A stretch of 35,944 nt of DNA from Lentisphaerota bacterium (GTDB taxonomy: Bacteria; Verrucomicrobiota; Lentisphaeria; Victivallales; Victivallaceae). The stretch's first letter is position 1, and every line of letters starts with the position of its first letter. Shown one piece after another: positions 9,301 through 16,398 of the stretch. Below the pieces are notes generated by a model, which had not been told where the DNA came from, ran no database searches, and saw nothing but the letters and a program-made list of their open reading frames with translations. The stretch lies in the NCBI GenBank assembly GCA_015061695.1, contig SUWA01000021.1:1-35944 (forward strand), given 5' to 3'. The translations under genes were made by a program, and so were the position numbers.

Positions 9301-9871
9301 CGATTTTTAACGCCTCAAAAAGATCGGTCAACGTCTGAGCACTACCGTTTGCCGTTGCCGTTAAAAAGTCCGCGACCATTGACATCTGATTAGCTTGGAG
9401 ACCGAAAATTCGCAGGCTGTTGGCGGCGATATCCGCAGCTTCAGCCAGATCTGTCCCGGTCGCGCGAGACAGATTCATCACAGAATCAATTGCCTCGTCA
9501 ATTTCGCGCGGTCTCAACCCCATGCGTCCGAGGGCGGTCATAGCAAGAGCAACTTCCTGGGCGGTGAAGGATGTGGCGGCACCGATTTCGCGAGCGCGTC
9601 GACTCAACATCTCGAATTCCTTACCTGTTGCTTGCGTGACGGCCTTGACCATGCGCATTTGAGTATCGAAATTCTTAAAAATTCTAAAAGATAACGCGAT
9701 CGTAGCAGCAGATGCTGTTGTGAATGCCAAAATGTCGCGACCGATTTCACTGCTGGCCACCGCGAACGCTTTCAAGCGAATTTCGGCGTTTTGCAAGCCT
9801 TTCCGCAAATTCGAATCGCGAGTAGTTAATTCCACGAATGCCTCGCCGGCACGCACTGCTCCAATACTCAT
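6347..9871 (-). CDS. Tape measure protein, TP901 type
   Basis: 1174 residues. It sets tail length and is packed inside the tail tube. Residues 65-270 match the TP901 tape-measure core (FKNFDTQMRMVKAVTQATGK, then SFTAQEVALAMTALGRMG and GIKGSLAGTALRKA). Residues about 345-465 are hydrophobic and may form the membrane-inserting segment used at DNA entry. The remaining 650 residues are charged coiled coil, including a 14-residue tandem duplication. By the known ruler rule of about 0.15 nm per residue, the tail would be about 175 nm. It has its own leader after a strong terminator-like hairpin, and a purine-rich ribosome site (AAGGAAGGAAGGG) before the ATG. Confidence 0.96.
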   Translation of the reverse strand: MSIGAVRAGEAFVELTTRDSNLRKGLQNAEIRLKAFAVASSEIGRDILAFTTASAATIALSFRIFKNFDTQMRMVKAVTQATGKEFEMLSRRAREIGAATSFTAQEVALAMTALGRMGLRPREIDEAIDSVMNLSRATGTDLAEAADIAANSLRIFGLQANQMSMVADFLTATANGSAQTLTDLFEALKIVGPQARIAGETIADTAAALGVMANMGIKGSLAGTALRKAYLQFADPKIQNFLRDYNVATVTATGNLRKMRDIMIDLTRAMSTMGSAEKLAFAKQVFDLRGMTGGLVITADTAALDEFIEKLSNCQDIAKKTREEMESGAGGAWDKLLSALQETGISIGAIISKALIPLLNCLTSVLVKVNEWIQENSALISVLGGVVAALLVIGTTLVTVGVSIKAFTAICAFAKIGLAAFTVATTAGTSALTTFGIALKAFLATNPAGWALLAASAIATLVVAFSDFSDVIDDTNNKLADLYEQRQKERTIDYDKALRLKNLSEKQHLNNAEMVEARRLTTDLEQKYGSLGIVFNETAKSIGNMADALEQLQRLQRAFELEDIKNAIAEKQKNIGIAQGYNDEMRPWSFKSVMSLGLIHVPLFGGKSEAEEVITTNNAYIAERNKEIERLQARQRILERPMPQHYQPGKEGSIDSDLITFQEFLEAQEKVVAIEKKMHAENLSPLEKEIKAAETANANYKDLLNTMLRYKKNKETLLKKNNAPEAERAQLAAEIEQLQRKIAFADQYIAKQRELITGRYREKDSTDYKELSDRAAGIAKTWVRDSSLAKELAEVNQALTEYKKILAQMQDFQKKRRAQTNDPVETAIIDSELATINRRIVAAETLAENQRQRIHVKFNKKRLEEEREFLAQRAQLSDLENQLLRKELTPLQKELKEIDSLNESYKNLLKTMMRIREERLSDSTISPKETMRIKKQIAELREKLANADMLAGKAAKAAETMHKEREKKERDAETMHKEREKKERDVEKHRVLGEITADVGVLVAFDKSQAQEAFQKKLEKEISNLFEIDPNAGRRSIQNIMSMYQGAAAAARREHARLVADARIPDQDDVIRYTNVERKNIAAAFEKIRNATEMFDFWRSQLAERRDAVAEKTQSSATGSWVAKHLRSMLGGDRTAADRTAVATEKQNRLTEKTNKKIDHLLHAMQQTEITYGE
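6917..7000. repeat. 42-bp tandem duplication inside tape measure
   Basis: Two adjacent copies, 6917-6958 and 6959-7000, differ by one base (T or C at the same place). They encode the heptad-pair unit ETMHKEREKKERDA twice. The near identity at the DNA level indicates a recent duplication that would lengthen the coiled coil by 14 residues. Confidence 0.9.
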
Positions 9872-9897
9872 CTTTTTCTTTCCCTTCCTTCCTTGTT

Positions 9898-9920
9898 TTT
9901 ATTTATTTTTTATCCCACCA
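9898..9920 (-). promoter_or_regulatory. Repeated late leader motif, copy 1
   Basis: On the minus strand this reads TGGT followed by GGGATAAAAAATAAATAAA. It matches 16345-16367 at 22 of 23 positions. It sits between a terminator-like hairpin and the ribosome site of the tape measure gene, where an internal late promoter would be useful. Promoter function is a hypothesis. Confidence 0.45.
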
Positions 9921-9930
9921 TGGCAAAACA

Positions 9931-9972
9931 AAAAAATAAAAATGCCGGAGTACCCCGGCATTTTTATTTTTT
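9931..9972 (-). terminator. Long bidirectional terminator-like hairpin
   Basis: An 18-bp perfect inverted repeat (9931-9948 and 9955-9972) with a 6-nt loop has a TGCCGG/CCGGCA core and A/T tracts on both sides, so it could terminate in either direction. It follows the stop of the 71-residue chaperone gene directly and would limit transcription into the tape measure gene. Confidence 0.8.
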
Positions 9973-10188
9973 TTACGAACACAAAATATTGCGAAGCATT
10001 GTCAAATCTTTGCCACAGTTGATTACGGAGTCTCTTTTGGAAGATTCAAACGGATGAAAATCAGCAGCTGACACCGCGGCACTGCCCGTGGTCAAACAAT
10101 TCTGGATCAACGCCAATAAGGTCGCCGTATGCCACCATGCAGTCGACTCTCGTTCCTCTGCCATCTCAACCAATTCACGCAGTGTCAA
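9973..10188 (-). CDS. Second tail assembly chaperone-like protein
   Basis: About 71 residues, starting with TTG at 10188 that overlaps the stop of the upstream gene as TTGA. The sequence has a helical start (TLRELVEMAEERE), then WWHTATLLALIQNC, and a DFHPF motif, a pattern I associate with small genes between tail tube and tape measure. In lambda this position is held by the T part of gpG-GT, reached by -1 frameshifting. Here the frame is also open upstream of the TTG, so a frameshift fusion is possible, but I see no classical slippery heptamer. Re-initiation at the TTG is the simpler reading. Confidence 0.65.
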   Translation of the reverse strand: MTLRELVEMAEERESTAWWHTATLLALIQNCLTTGSAAVSAADFHPFESSKRDSVINCGKDLTMLRNILCS

Positions 10189-10712
10189 TTCTGTCGGGAC
10201 AACTCCAAGGATTCCTGCGGATCTCCAACAAAGAGACCATCCAGTACATTTTGGATTCTTGCGTCGAATTCCGGCGTATCGATTACTTCGTCCAGCATTT
10301 TCTTGGCGCGCGCCTGCATCATCGTTACCGTGTCCCAGATTTTGCGAAGGACGCGCTGCTTCGCCGCGGGGAAAAAATCAATAAGCTCTACCATCAGCAG
10401 ATCTACCACGTTTTCGATGTCTTCACCTGAAATCATGGTGTAGAAATCTTCCTCAGAAATCTTCTTGCTGTCGAGCTGAGCTTTGAACAATGAGTAGAGA
10501 ATTTCGACCAGCAAAAGTACATCGCCGGTGATCTCTTCGAGCAGGTCCATTTTCGCATGTTCCGGATCGCGCGGATCCGCGACGTCGATTATTCGCATCA
10601 AATCAAGAGGTTCACCGTTCCGCCGGCGAACTCGCGAGCGCACAACCATAATACTGCCGATATTAATCCGCAGCTCAAGATCAAGGCCGCACTGCATTTT
10701 AAAAATTTTCAT
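10185..10712 (-). CDS. Tail assembly chaperone (gpG-like position)
   Basis: 175 residues, acidic, mostly helical after residue 55. It lies between the tail tube gene and the tape measure, the position of the tape-measure chaperone in long-tailed phages. The C-terminal half has IWDTVTMMQARAKKMLDEVIDTPEF. No sequence signature beyond position was recognised. A GAAAGGGAAAAT ribosome site precedes ATG 10712. The upstream intergenic region carries a terminator hairpin, so expression is likely lower than that of the tail tube. Confidence 0.7.
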   Translation of the reverse strand: MKIFKMQCGLDLELRINIGSIMVVRSRVRRRNGEPLDLMRIIDVADPRDPEHAKMDLLEEITGDVLLLVEILYSLFKAQLDSKKISEEDFYTMISGEDIENVVDLLMVELIDFFPAAKQRVLRKIWDTVTMMQARAKKMLDEVIDTPEFDARIQNVLDGLFVGDPQESLELSRQN

Positions 10713-10730
10713 ATTTTCCCTTTCTGTTTA

Positions 10731-10756
10731 AAAAAGGAGCGGTATTCCCGCCCCTT
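10731..10756 (-). terminator. Intrinsic terminator after tail tube gene
   Basis: On the minus strand AAGGGGCGG, a 5-nt loop and CCGCTCCTT form a 9-bp stem with one G-U pair, followed by a run of six T ending in AAAC. It begins 17 bp after the tail tube stop. It probably reduces transcription of the minor tail genes relative to the abundant tube protein. Confidence 0.8.
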
Positions 10757-10772
10757 ACTGCCCACTTTAGGT

Positions 10773-11207
10773 TCAAGCATCTTTGGATGCGACAACCCAC
10801 GCAGGGACACGGCCGTCCTGGCCAGCCATCGTCGGCTTCAACGTCACCGACACCTTGACGCCTTCTTCGAGCTCCTGGGGCTGCGAAAAATTCATGACCT
10901 CGAAATCTCCGTCGACACCGTTGCCTTCATCGTCCGCAATGAATACAGCAAGGGGAGTGCCGTCGAAGTAAGATGCCTGAAATGCTTTGAAGTTCTCATC
11001 CTCGGGATCGTAAAAAAGGGAGAATTCAACACCAAGATCTTTCAAGCCGCCTTTGTACACTTTCCACCCGGCAGAAGAGCGCGACGTCAAGTCGATCTGC
11101 GACTTTTCAAAAGTAACAGTCACGCTCGTGACTTCTTTCACTTCCGTGGTCGGTTTTTCCCCCGCCGGTCCGCGAAACATTTTGCATTCAAAACCGATTT
11201 TTTTCAT
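10773..11207 (-). CDS. Major tail tube protein
   Basis: 144 residues, the usual size of a phage tail tube subunit. It has the typical alternation of beta strands: DLTSRSSAGWKVYKGGL near 40-55, a middle loop with GTPLAVFIADDEGNGVDGDFEV, and a C-terminal strand pair (VKVSVTLKPTM). The Gly-Val-Asp-Gly-Asp-Phe segment before the last strands is common in tube proteins. The strongest ribosome site of the tail block (AGGAGGAAGG) precedes it and a terminator follows, both fitting high expression. No sheath gene is adjacent, hence a siphovirus-type tail. Confidence 0.88.
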   Translation of the reverse strand: MKKIGFECKMFRGPAGEKPTTEVKEVTSVTVTFEKSQIDLTSRSSAGWKVYKGGLKDLGVEFSLFYDPEDENFKAFQASYFDGTPLAVFIADDEGNGVDGDFEVMNFSQPQELEEGVKVSVTLKPTMAGQDGRVPAWVVASKDA

Positions 11208-11217
11208 AACCTTCCTC

Positions 11218-11931
11218 CTAAATTACATTTTTCCAAAACGATAAAACTTTGCTTTTTCCTTGTGACAGCGTCGGCCCCATATATGGACGAGGTGCTACTC
11301 GTCCCGCCGTTGTCGTGGGATAGCCAAAATATTTTTTTACATTTTTTGCAACTTTTCGAGCTTGTCGATCAGAGCGCATTTTAACAGGCAAATAATAGAC
11401 AATTCGATATTGGCCAGTTGCACTGCGAGAGAAATTCGGTGCGCGCTTTTTGCGCAAACGAGTCGATCCGGATGCCTGCGCGACTTGCCCCGCGTTTGTA
11501 CCCATAAACAAAGGAGCATATGGCTGTGCGCGGAAAAATTGAGCCAACGCACTTTCGGTGCGCATGTCCGGAGCATTCTTTTGATACCACAACGAATTTT
11601 TGCCGGGGCGAGTAATACCTCCGAATTCAAGAGTATGGGGCACCGGTCCAGAGATATTTCGCGGGATTGAATAAGTGCGCGCCGGACCAATCACCGCAGT
11701 CGTTCCTGCAGGATCAACAGCAAACTGGATGCTTTTCCCAAAGTCATTTGCACCTTTAGAATGCTTGTACGGCGGCATTCCCGCAGCAGACGCGATCCGG
11801 TAACTGCGATAATGAATTTTTCTGCGCGCGATTCTCATCATCAAGCCCGCTGCGCGATACATCGCACGTTTGTTCGCGGCGGCGACAATGTGTTGCAGCC
11901 GCTGCGTCTCAAAATGGCAAGAGTTCATCAT
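11218..11931 (-). CDS. Tail completion/neck protein, HK97 gp10-like
   Basis: 237 residues. The N-terminus is basic and helical, followed by an exposed Gly-Pro-rich centre, and the C-terminus carries VAPRPYMGPTLSQGKSKV. The motif R-P-(Y/F)-M-G-P-x-L near the end is characteristic of HK97 gp10-like and virion-morphogenesis proteins that sit at the head-tail interface. It lies between the tail terminator candidate and tail tube, as expected. The ATG overlaps the previous stop as ATGA, and the previous gene supplies AAGGTG as a ribosome site. It is longer than most gp10 homologues, with extra basic sequence near residues 150-200. Confidence 0.75.
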   Translation of the reverse strand: MMNSCHFETQRLQHIVAAANKRAMYRAAGLMMRIARRKIHYRSYRIASAAGMPPYKHSKGANDFGKSIQFAVDPAGTTAVIGPARTYSIPRNISGPVPHTLEFGGITRPGKNSLWYQKNAPDMRTESALAQFFRAQPYAPLFMGTNAGQVAQASGSTRLRKKRAPNFSRSATGQYRIVYYLPVKMRSDRQARKVAKNVKKYFGYPTTTAGRVAPRPYMGPTLSQGKSKVLSFWKNVI

Positions 11932-12350
11932 TTGAACACCTTCACCGTTATTGAAACAATTGAAAAAAAACAGCCGTATTGCAAAAAAATTCCCGCGTCA
12001 TAAATAGGCGAATATTCAACGGCAATTATGCGACCGTTCCCGTTCAATATGGTCCCTCCATCAAGATATTCGCCAATCGCTTCTGACAATTCCAGCATGT
12101 GCGCCATCTCGTCTTTTGTGCAGCGCTTTGCAATCCCCAGTTCAACGGTAATAATGAGCTCTCGCGTTTTGCGGCTGGCCATACTTCCTTCTATACGCAT
12201 TGGAACGGCGACAATTCTCAATTCGCGGCTTGTCATGATTTTGTCGTCAACGACAAGAGCACGATTAACAGTCAATATTTCGCCTGCAATCGTTTGGCCG
12301 TTCAATTTGGCCGTTATGGCATCTGCCACATCCAACACTAAAGAGCTCAT
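11928..12350 (-). CDS. Tail terminator-like protein
   Basis: 140 residues with an alpha/beta pattern: an N-terminal helix (VLDVADAITAKLNG), strands around RELRIVAVPM and ELIITVELGIA, a helix (MLELSEAIGEYLDG) and closing strands (CFFSIVSITVKVF). This matches the fold plan and gene position of tail terminator proteins such as lambda gpU, which cap the tail tube. The start has a perfect GGAGGT ribosome site. It overlaps the next gene by ATGA. Assignment rests on order and length rather than on a sequence motif. Confidence 0.65.
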   Translation of the reverse strand: MSSLVLDVADAITAKLNGQTIAGEILTVNRALVVDDKIMTSRELRIVAVPMRIEGSMASRKTRELIITVELGIAKRCTKDEMAHMLELSEAIGEYLDGGTILNGNGRIIAVEYSPIYDAGIFLQYGCFFSIVSITVKVFK

Positions 12351-12373
12351 ACTTACCTCCAGAAAGGAAAAAA

Positions 12374-12721
12374 TTACTCACGCCCAACACTTTTAGTATG
12401 AATTCGAATTTCCGAATTTCGCCGAGTATGCCATCTCCAGCACGGCTCCTTATTTGGGGCACACACAACGAAAATTTCACCGTCGAACACAATTTCATCG
12501 CCAGTCATTGGCTCGATATTAAGATCTTCACTACGCAAAATGAAGTCTCTCTGCTCTTCACGGACAGTGATTCCAGATGAATTCTGATATCGGAAAATCG
12601 TTTTCCCTAATTTTGCCGGGAGATGAACCAAAAAAGTCTCGCCTCGTCGATAATCGATGTTACGCGCAGCAAACTGATACGCTGCGCGCAGCATTTTTTC
12701 ACCTTTTTCGAAAATCGACAT
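12374..12721 (-). CDS. Head closure/head-tail adaptor protein
   Basis: 115 residues. The second half has the pattern PMTGDEIVFDGEIFVV, then a Trp-containing turn (PCWRWHT) and RIHTK. GD followed by an Asp-Gly turn, an aromatic W-x-W pair and a closing R-I-H-T-K strand is typical of small head-closure proteins next to capsid genes. The ATG at 12721 overlaps the capsid stop (TAATG), so translation is coupled and no separate ribosome site is needed. It would join the portal-connector to the tail. Confidence 0.7.
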   Translation of the reverse strand: MSIFEKGEKMLRAAYQFAARNIDYRRGETFLVHLPAKLGKTIFRYQNSSGITVREEQRDFILRSEDLNIEPMTGDEIVFDGEIFVVCAPNKEPCWRWHTRRNSEIRIHTKSVGRE

Positions 12722-14652
12722 TATGCAACGCCAGTCACTTTTACCATCGTGCGATATTCCTGCTCGCGGATACCAAAATCGAACCGAGTGCGATACGCAA
12801 CACCAAAATGCGTCATATCGAACGCGCCCATTTCGACGGTCGGAGTGCGGCGGCCCTGGAGATAACCAATTTCGAAAGTATCGGCCACGCTGGGATCAGC
12901 GAACAGATAATATCCGGTGGTGGAGTTGTTTTCATACTTTTCATTCTCCAGATACGGAGAAGCAACAACTTCCATGCCCCACTTGGACACGATGTTGGTC
13001 GCGCCTTTGGTTTTGGATTCGCCGGTGATCTGGAGCGCAGAAAGAACCAGTTCCTGGGCTTCAGCTTCCAGGGAGGTCGGGACCAGCAGATATTTCGGAG
13101 CAACGGCAATCGGTTCGCCATCCTGATCGGTCTGGTTCAAAAGCAGTTTCCGGGCAGCTTTCAGGCCTTCAATGCCGAACGCATAACCGGTGCCGGTCAA
13201 AAGGTTTTTCCGGGAGGCATCGAAAAGGGATTTGCCGTTGAATTCCGGATTGCTCATCAAACGTTTGTGGAACACCTGATCGATCAGACGGATCGCTCGA
13301 GCTCCGAAAAGTTTCGGAAGTTTCAGGAAGGCGCCCAGGTCATCGTTGGTGATAAGCATTTCATCCAGCCAGAACAGTTTGGCATAACGCTTTGCCTGGT
13401 TGACGGCAACTTCATCTTTTACGTCAGTTTCTTTGACGGGACCGCCCAGTGCCACTTCTTCGAGATTGCCGATGTCGGTCAAACGGATGCGCTGGGATTC
13501 TTTGTAGTCGGCAAGATCGCCGGGGGTGCAAAGTTTCTGCGCGATGCTTTCATAGTTCGCGAATTCCTGCAGCATCGCTTTGTTCGCTACATTGGACATG
13601 ATGCCGGGAAGATTGGTATCCGCCATGCCGGCACGGATGACGCTGCGATCGAGCGTGGCACCGGTCGGAATGTTGCGAAGCGCGCACGCTGCCAGCAAGG
13701 CTTCTTTCAGCGACATACCACGCATGCTGTACGCAGCTTCCAGAGTGTCGGCACCAAGATCTTTTTCAATGGTGTGTTCTTTGATGCCGGCACGCAGACA
13801 CAGCGCAGCTTCGATCACATCGGCGGTGGTCGCCGGTTTATCTTTGTTGATGATGTTCAATCCGCTCTGGGGAAGTCCGGCGACTGCATCTTTGGCATTG
13901 GCGGCAATGTCGCGGCAATATTCTTCAGTCCAGCCGGCTTCGATCGCTTTGTCGATCATGTGCGGGAACTCTTTCAGCGCAGCACGCACCGCAGAAACGC
14001 GGGTGCGTTCAGCAACGATAGCGGCATCGGCAGCAGCTTTGATACTGGCGTCATCCGCAGGGGCAGCAGGATTGCCTGCTTCAACAGTTTTTTTGTTCAT
14101 TTTTTCTCCTTGTTTAGGTATATTCAGGCCAGCTGCGATGCGCAAACTGGTATCGGCATCAGCTCCGATGGCAACAACGGAAATCTCGCGCAAAACGGCT
14201 TTGGTGATGACCGTCAGCGGTCCGGTAAATTCCCGGCCGTTGACGGTGATGGTTTCGCCGGCGGAAATCTCCTGAATTTCTTTGATTTCGGCACCATGCG
14301 AAAGCTGCCAGTCGATTTTTTTGCCAGCGGAAATGATCTCTTTGCCATGTTCGCAATCTGGGTCAATGCCGCCAGAAACGGTAAGGGCAGCATTCGTTTT
14401 TTTAACGGTCAATTCTCCCAAACGATAACCCGGCTCGTTGTAATGATTATACAACAAAGGAATCTGCGCGGCAATATCCAATCCTGCCAGATCAGTAATG
14501 CAGGGGTGATTGCTCCACCACTGGGAAAATACTCCGCCGGAATACGCCACTCCTTCAACGTGCGTGAGATCGTTCCCGATGATGTCACCGGATGCCGCAA
14601 CGACGCGAAGATATTTTTTCGGTGCAGCAGCATTAATTTCATTCATCTTCAT
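12721..14652 (-). CDS. Prohead protease-major capsid protein fusion
   Basis: 643 residues. Residues 1-180 resemble a prohead serine protease: a strand pair with PLLYNHYNEPGYRLGEL (His70), LSHG (Ser118) and LREISVVAIGADAD, the usual E-x-S-x-V segment. Residues about 185-330 are a charged helical region that may act as scaffold. The C-terminal 300 residues are the capsid domain, ending in YLQGRRTPTVEMGAFD and a basic/aromatic strand. Fusions of this kind are known in some caudoviruses. A second start at 14100 (M185), behind a perfect AAGGAG, would give the scaffold-capsid part alone, so two products are likely. The first ATG overlaps the portal stop; M at 14646 is an alternative. Confidence 0.87.
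   Translation of the reverse strand: MKMNEINAAAPKKYLRVVAASGDIIGNDLTHVEGVAYSGGVFSQWWSNHPCITDLAGLDIAAQIPLLYNHYNEPGYRLGELTVKKTNAALTVSGGIDPDCEHGKEIISAGKKIDWQLSHGAEIKEIQEISAGETITVNGREFTGPLTVITKAVLREISVVAIGADADTSLRIAAGLNIPKQGEKMNKKTVEAGNPAAPADDASIKAAADAAIVAERTRVSAVRAALKEFPHMIDKAIEAGWTEEYCRDIAANAKDAVAGLPQSGLNIINKDKPATTADVIEAALCLRAGIKEHTIEKDLGADTLEAAYSMRGMSLKEALLAACALRNIPTGATLDRSVIRAGMADTNLPGIMSNVANKAMLQEFANYESIAQKLCTPGDLADYKESQRIRLTDIGNLEEVALGGPVKETDVKDEVAVNQAKRYAKLFWLDEMLITNDDLGAFLKLPKLFGARAIRLIDQVFHKRLMSNPEFNGKSLFDASRKNLLTGTGYAFGIEGLKAARKLLLNQTDQDGEPIAVAPKYLLVPTSLEAEAQELVLSALQITGESKTKGATNIVSKWGMEVVASPYLENEKYENNSTTGYYLFADPSVADTFEIGYLQGRRTPTVEMGAFDMTHFGVAYRTRFDFGIREQEYRTMVKVTGVA
14098..14110 (-). 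promoter_or_regulatory. Internal ribosome site and start in capsid fusion gene
   Basis: On the minus strand AAGGAG, five A and ATG at 14100 lie in frame inside the fusion gene, at residue 185, exactly at the join between protease and scaffold/capsid parts. It is a better ribosome site than that of the full-length start. It would allow an excess of capsid protein over protease. Confidence 0.7.
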
Positions 14653-16123
14653 TATCTATAACTCCTGTATTATTTGTTCCGGAATTTTCCGGTTTTTCAG
14701 TTCCGAGGCCATACCGATGCATCAGCTGCATTTCTCGACCACGCTGGCGAAGGATCTGCTCATAATCCCGCCCCGCCGCCGCGCATTCCTCAGCCAGCGT
14801 GGTCGTCCCATTCTGCAGACGCGCACTCTGCGCGTTTGCTTCTTTTGCCGGATCACAATGTTCAAATCCGTCCCACATCCACTTGTGATCGACTTCCAAT
14901 TCGTCGCTGTAATCTTCGGGATGAAATGCTCGATCAAGTTTTTCCCATTGATCGAAAATGTCATCAAGGATAAATTCCTCGATACTCTGCCGTTCGACGG
15001 CAATTTTTCGGTGATACACCTGATGATCCAATCGGCCAGATGCGTAGTTATAGCCACTGGAATTCCCTTTTGCGACGTTGAACGGCATAGATATCGCCCG
15101 GGCGGCTTCATTCAATTTCGCGTCAGAAAACGCACAATATGTGCTGGTCGGCTGTTCGGCTTTAAGTTGGTGTCCTTTCCAGCCTTCGGGGAGGGCGACT
15201 CCGGCATTTTTTGCCATCGGCACGATATCCGTAAAATTCAACTGTTTGATCCGTTTGCCGCTGTCATCAAGTTCATCATCCAGATTCACTTCTTCGGGAT
15301 CTGGGATCACATCGGTTTCCAGCAGAAAAGATATCACCGCAGCCGTTTCAGCAGCGGACAGCACCGAATTACCATACCGACGCAAATCGTTGAATACGGT
15401 CAATCCGGCGGTCAATTCCGGCAATCCCCGATGCTGTCCGGGGCGACGCAAATGCGCATAATGGATGACCGCGTATGCCGGGACCAGATAAGAATCGGTC
15501 GTGCCGCCCAATGCGCCGGGATGTACCCGGTAAAAACGATATTGTTCCGGGTTGCCGAATTTGTCATACACAATTCCATCTACCTCTTTCGGCGCACCGT
15601 TTTTATGTGTTGATTGGTTTTCTCCGCAAAGTCCGGAACTTACTTGTTCCGTCTCAAAAAGAATCAAATCGATTTTGCATTCATTGCGGACGCCAGGATT
15701 GGTAACTTTTTGAATGAAAACTTCACCGTCGCGGGCTTTCGTCAATCGTGCCAGGCGCAGTTTCGATGCCAGGTGGATCGATTTGCTGTATTTGTGGAAC
15801 CGGCGTTCCCGACGGTGCAATGTGCCTGCCGCCTGCGTATCTGCGGAAATATCCAGATCTGGATCATCGAACATCAAACGCAGCCGGGGACCGGTGCCGA
15901 TAGTATCATCTGCCAGCGTTTCCAGAATCCCGCCCATGTATCCGTTATTGTTAGCTTCAAAACGGTTCCGAGAAACGATCAAACGACGGATGGACGGCTG
16001 CAATGCCGCATCGGCAGAAAGATTGTCGGCCCCCGCCCAGTGACGGCGTGCTTCCAGCGACATACTGGCGGCGTCGAATCTCGCCGTTAACTCCTGCAAA
16101 GTGAAAATACGGGGCTTGCGCAT
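14639..16123 (-). CDS. Portal protein, lambda gpB type
   Basis: 494 residues, the usual size. The N-terminal third has the lambda-family signature: SRNRFEANNNGYMGGILETL followed by DDTIGTGPRLRL, and RVHPGALGG plus PAYAVIHYAHLRRPGQHRG further on. It forms the dodecameric ring at the packaging vertex. The segment AISMPFNVAKGNSSGYNYASGR near 350 is also typical of the family. The gene lies between gpW-like and capsid genes. Its ATG overlaps the stop of the gpW-like gene as TAATG. Confidence 0.92.
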   Translation of the reverse strand: MRKPRIFTLQELTARFDAASMSLEARRHWAGADNLSADAALQPSIRRLIVSRNRFEANNNGYMGGILETLADDTIGTGPRLRLMFDDPDLDISADTQAAGTLHRRERRFHKYSKSIHLASKLRLARLTKARDGEVFIQKVTNPGVRNECKIDLILFETEQVSSGLCGENQSTHKNGAPKEVDGIVYDKFGNPEQYRFYRVHPGALGGTTDSYLVPAYAVIHYAHLRRPGQHRGLPELTAGLTVFNDLRRYGNSVLSAAETAAVISFLLETDVIPDPEEVNLDDELDDSGKRIKQLNFTDIVPMAKNAGVALPEGWKGHQLKAEQPTSTYCAFSDAKLNEAARAISMPFNVAKGNSSGYNYASGRLDHQVYHRKIAVERQSIEEFILDDIFDQWEKLDRAFHPEDYSDELEVDHKWMWDGFEHCDPAKEANAQSARLQNGTTTLAEECAAAGRDYEQILRQRGREMQLMHRYGLGTEKPENSGTNNTGVIDNEDE

Positions 16124-16326
16124 TATTCAAAATCTCCCGGGGTTGTGATCTGCGCGACGCCAATTTGCGCAAAAGCATTTTTCATCGTAACTTTGCGCTT
16201 TTTGGAATAATTCATCAGTTTGATTGTATCTTCTGCGTTGCGATTCTTTATTTTTTCGCCGTCGTTTTCGTATTCAGCCGGCTGCAGCGCCAAATCGGCA
16301 ATTTTATTTGCTTCTTCAGTAGACAT
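16123..16326 (-). CDS. gpW-like head-tail connector
   Basis: 67 residues, against 68 for lambda gpW, and in the same place between large terminase and portal. The order of helix, short two-stranded segment (YENDGEKIKNRN) and second helix (AEDTIKLMNYSKKRK) agrees with the gpW fold. It would stop DNA leakage and form the tail attachment surface. A strong AAGGAG precedes ATG 16326. That ribosome site lies within a 10-bp inverted repeat, so translation might be controlled. Confidence 0.7.
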   Translation of the reverse strand: MSTEEANKIADLALQPAEYENDGEKIKNRNAEDTIKLMNYSKKRKVTMKNAFAQIGVAQITTPGDFE

Positions 16327-16379
16327 AAAAAATCTCCTTGAACGTTTATTTATTTTTTATCCCGCCAAAGAGATTTTTT
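16327..16379 (-). promoter_or_regulatory. Inverted repeat covering the gpW ribosome site
   Basis: AAAAAATCTC at 16327-16336 and GAGATTTTTT at 16370-16379 form a perfect 10-bp dyad across a 33-nt loop. The arm next to the gene contains part of the AAGGAG ribosome site and abuts the ATG. Pairing in the mRNA would hide the site. The loop contains the repeated late leader motif. Confidence 0.45.
16345..16367 (-). promoter_or_regulatory. Repeated late leader motif, copy 2
   Basis: The minus strand reads TGGC then GGGATAAAAAATAAATAAA, one mismatch in 23 from the copy before the tape measure gene. It starts 31 bp past the TerL stop and lies 5 bp before AAGGAG. The AAATAAATAAA part recalls the short late promoters used by phage-specific sigma factors, but that is only a resemblance. 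Confidence 0.45.
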
Positions 16380-16398
16380 TCAAAAAGTAAAATATTTT

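Noticed and set aside
10185-10260. Lambda gpG/GT type -1 frameshift between the two chaperone genes
   Set aside because: The second frame is open upstream, but I found no classical slippery sequence in the overlap; TTG re-initiation at TTGA explains the arrangement. Not fully excluded.
12577-14661. 694-codon plus-strand frame opposite the capsid gene
   Set aside because: It is a shadow of the protease-capsid gene. Its product is rich in Phe, His, Arg and Gly without domains, and it has no promoter or ribosome site.
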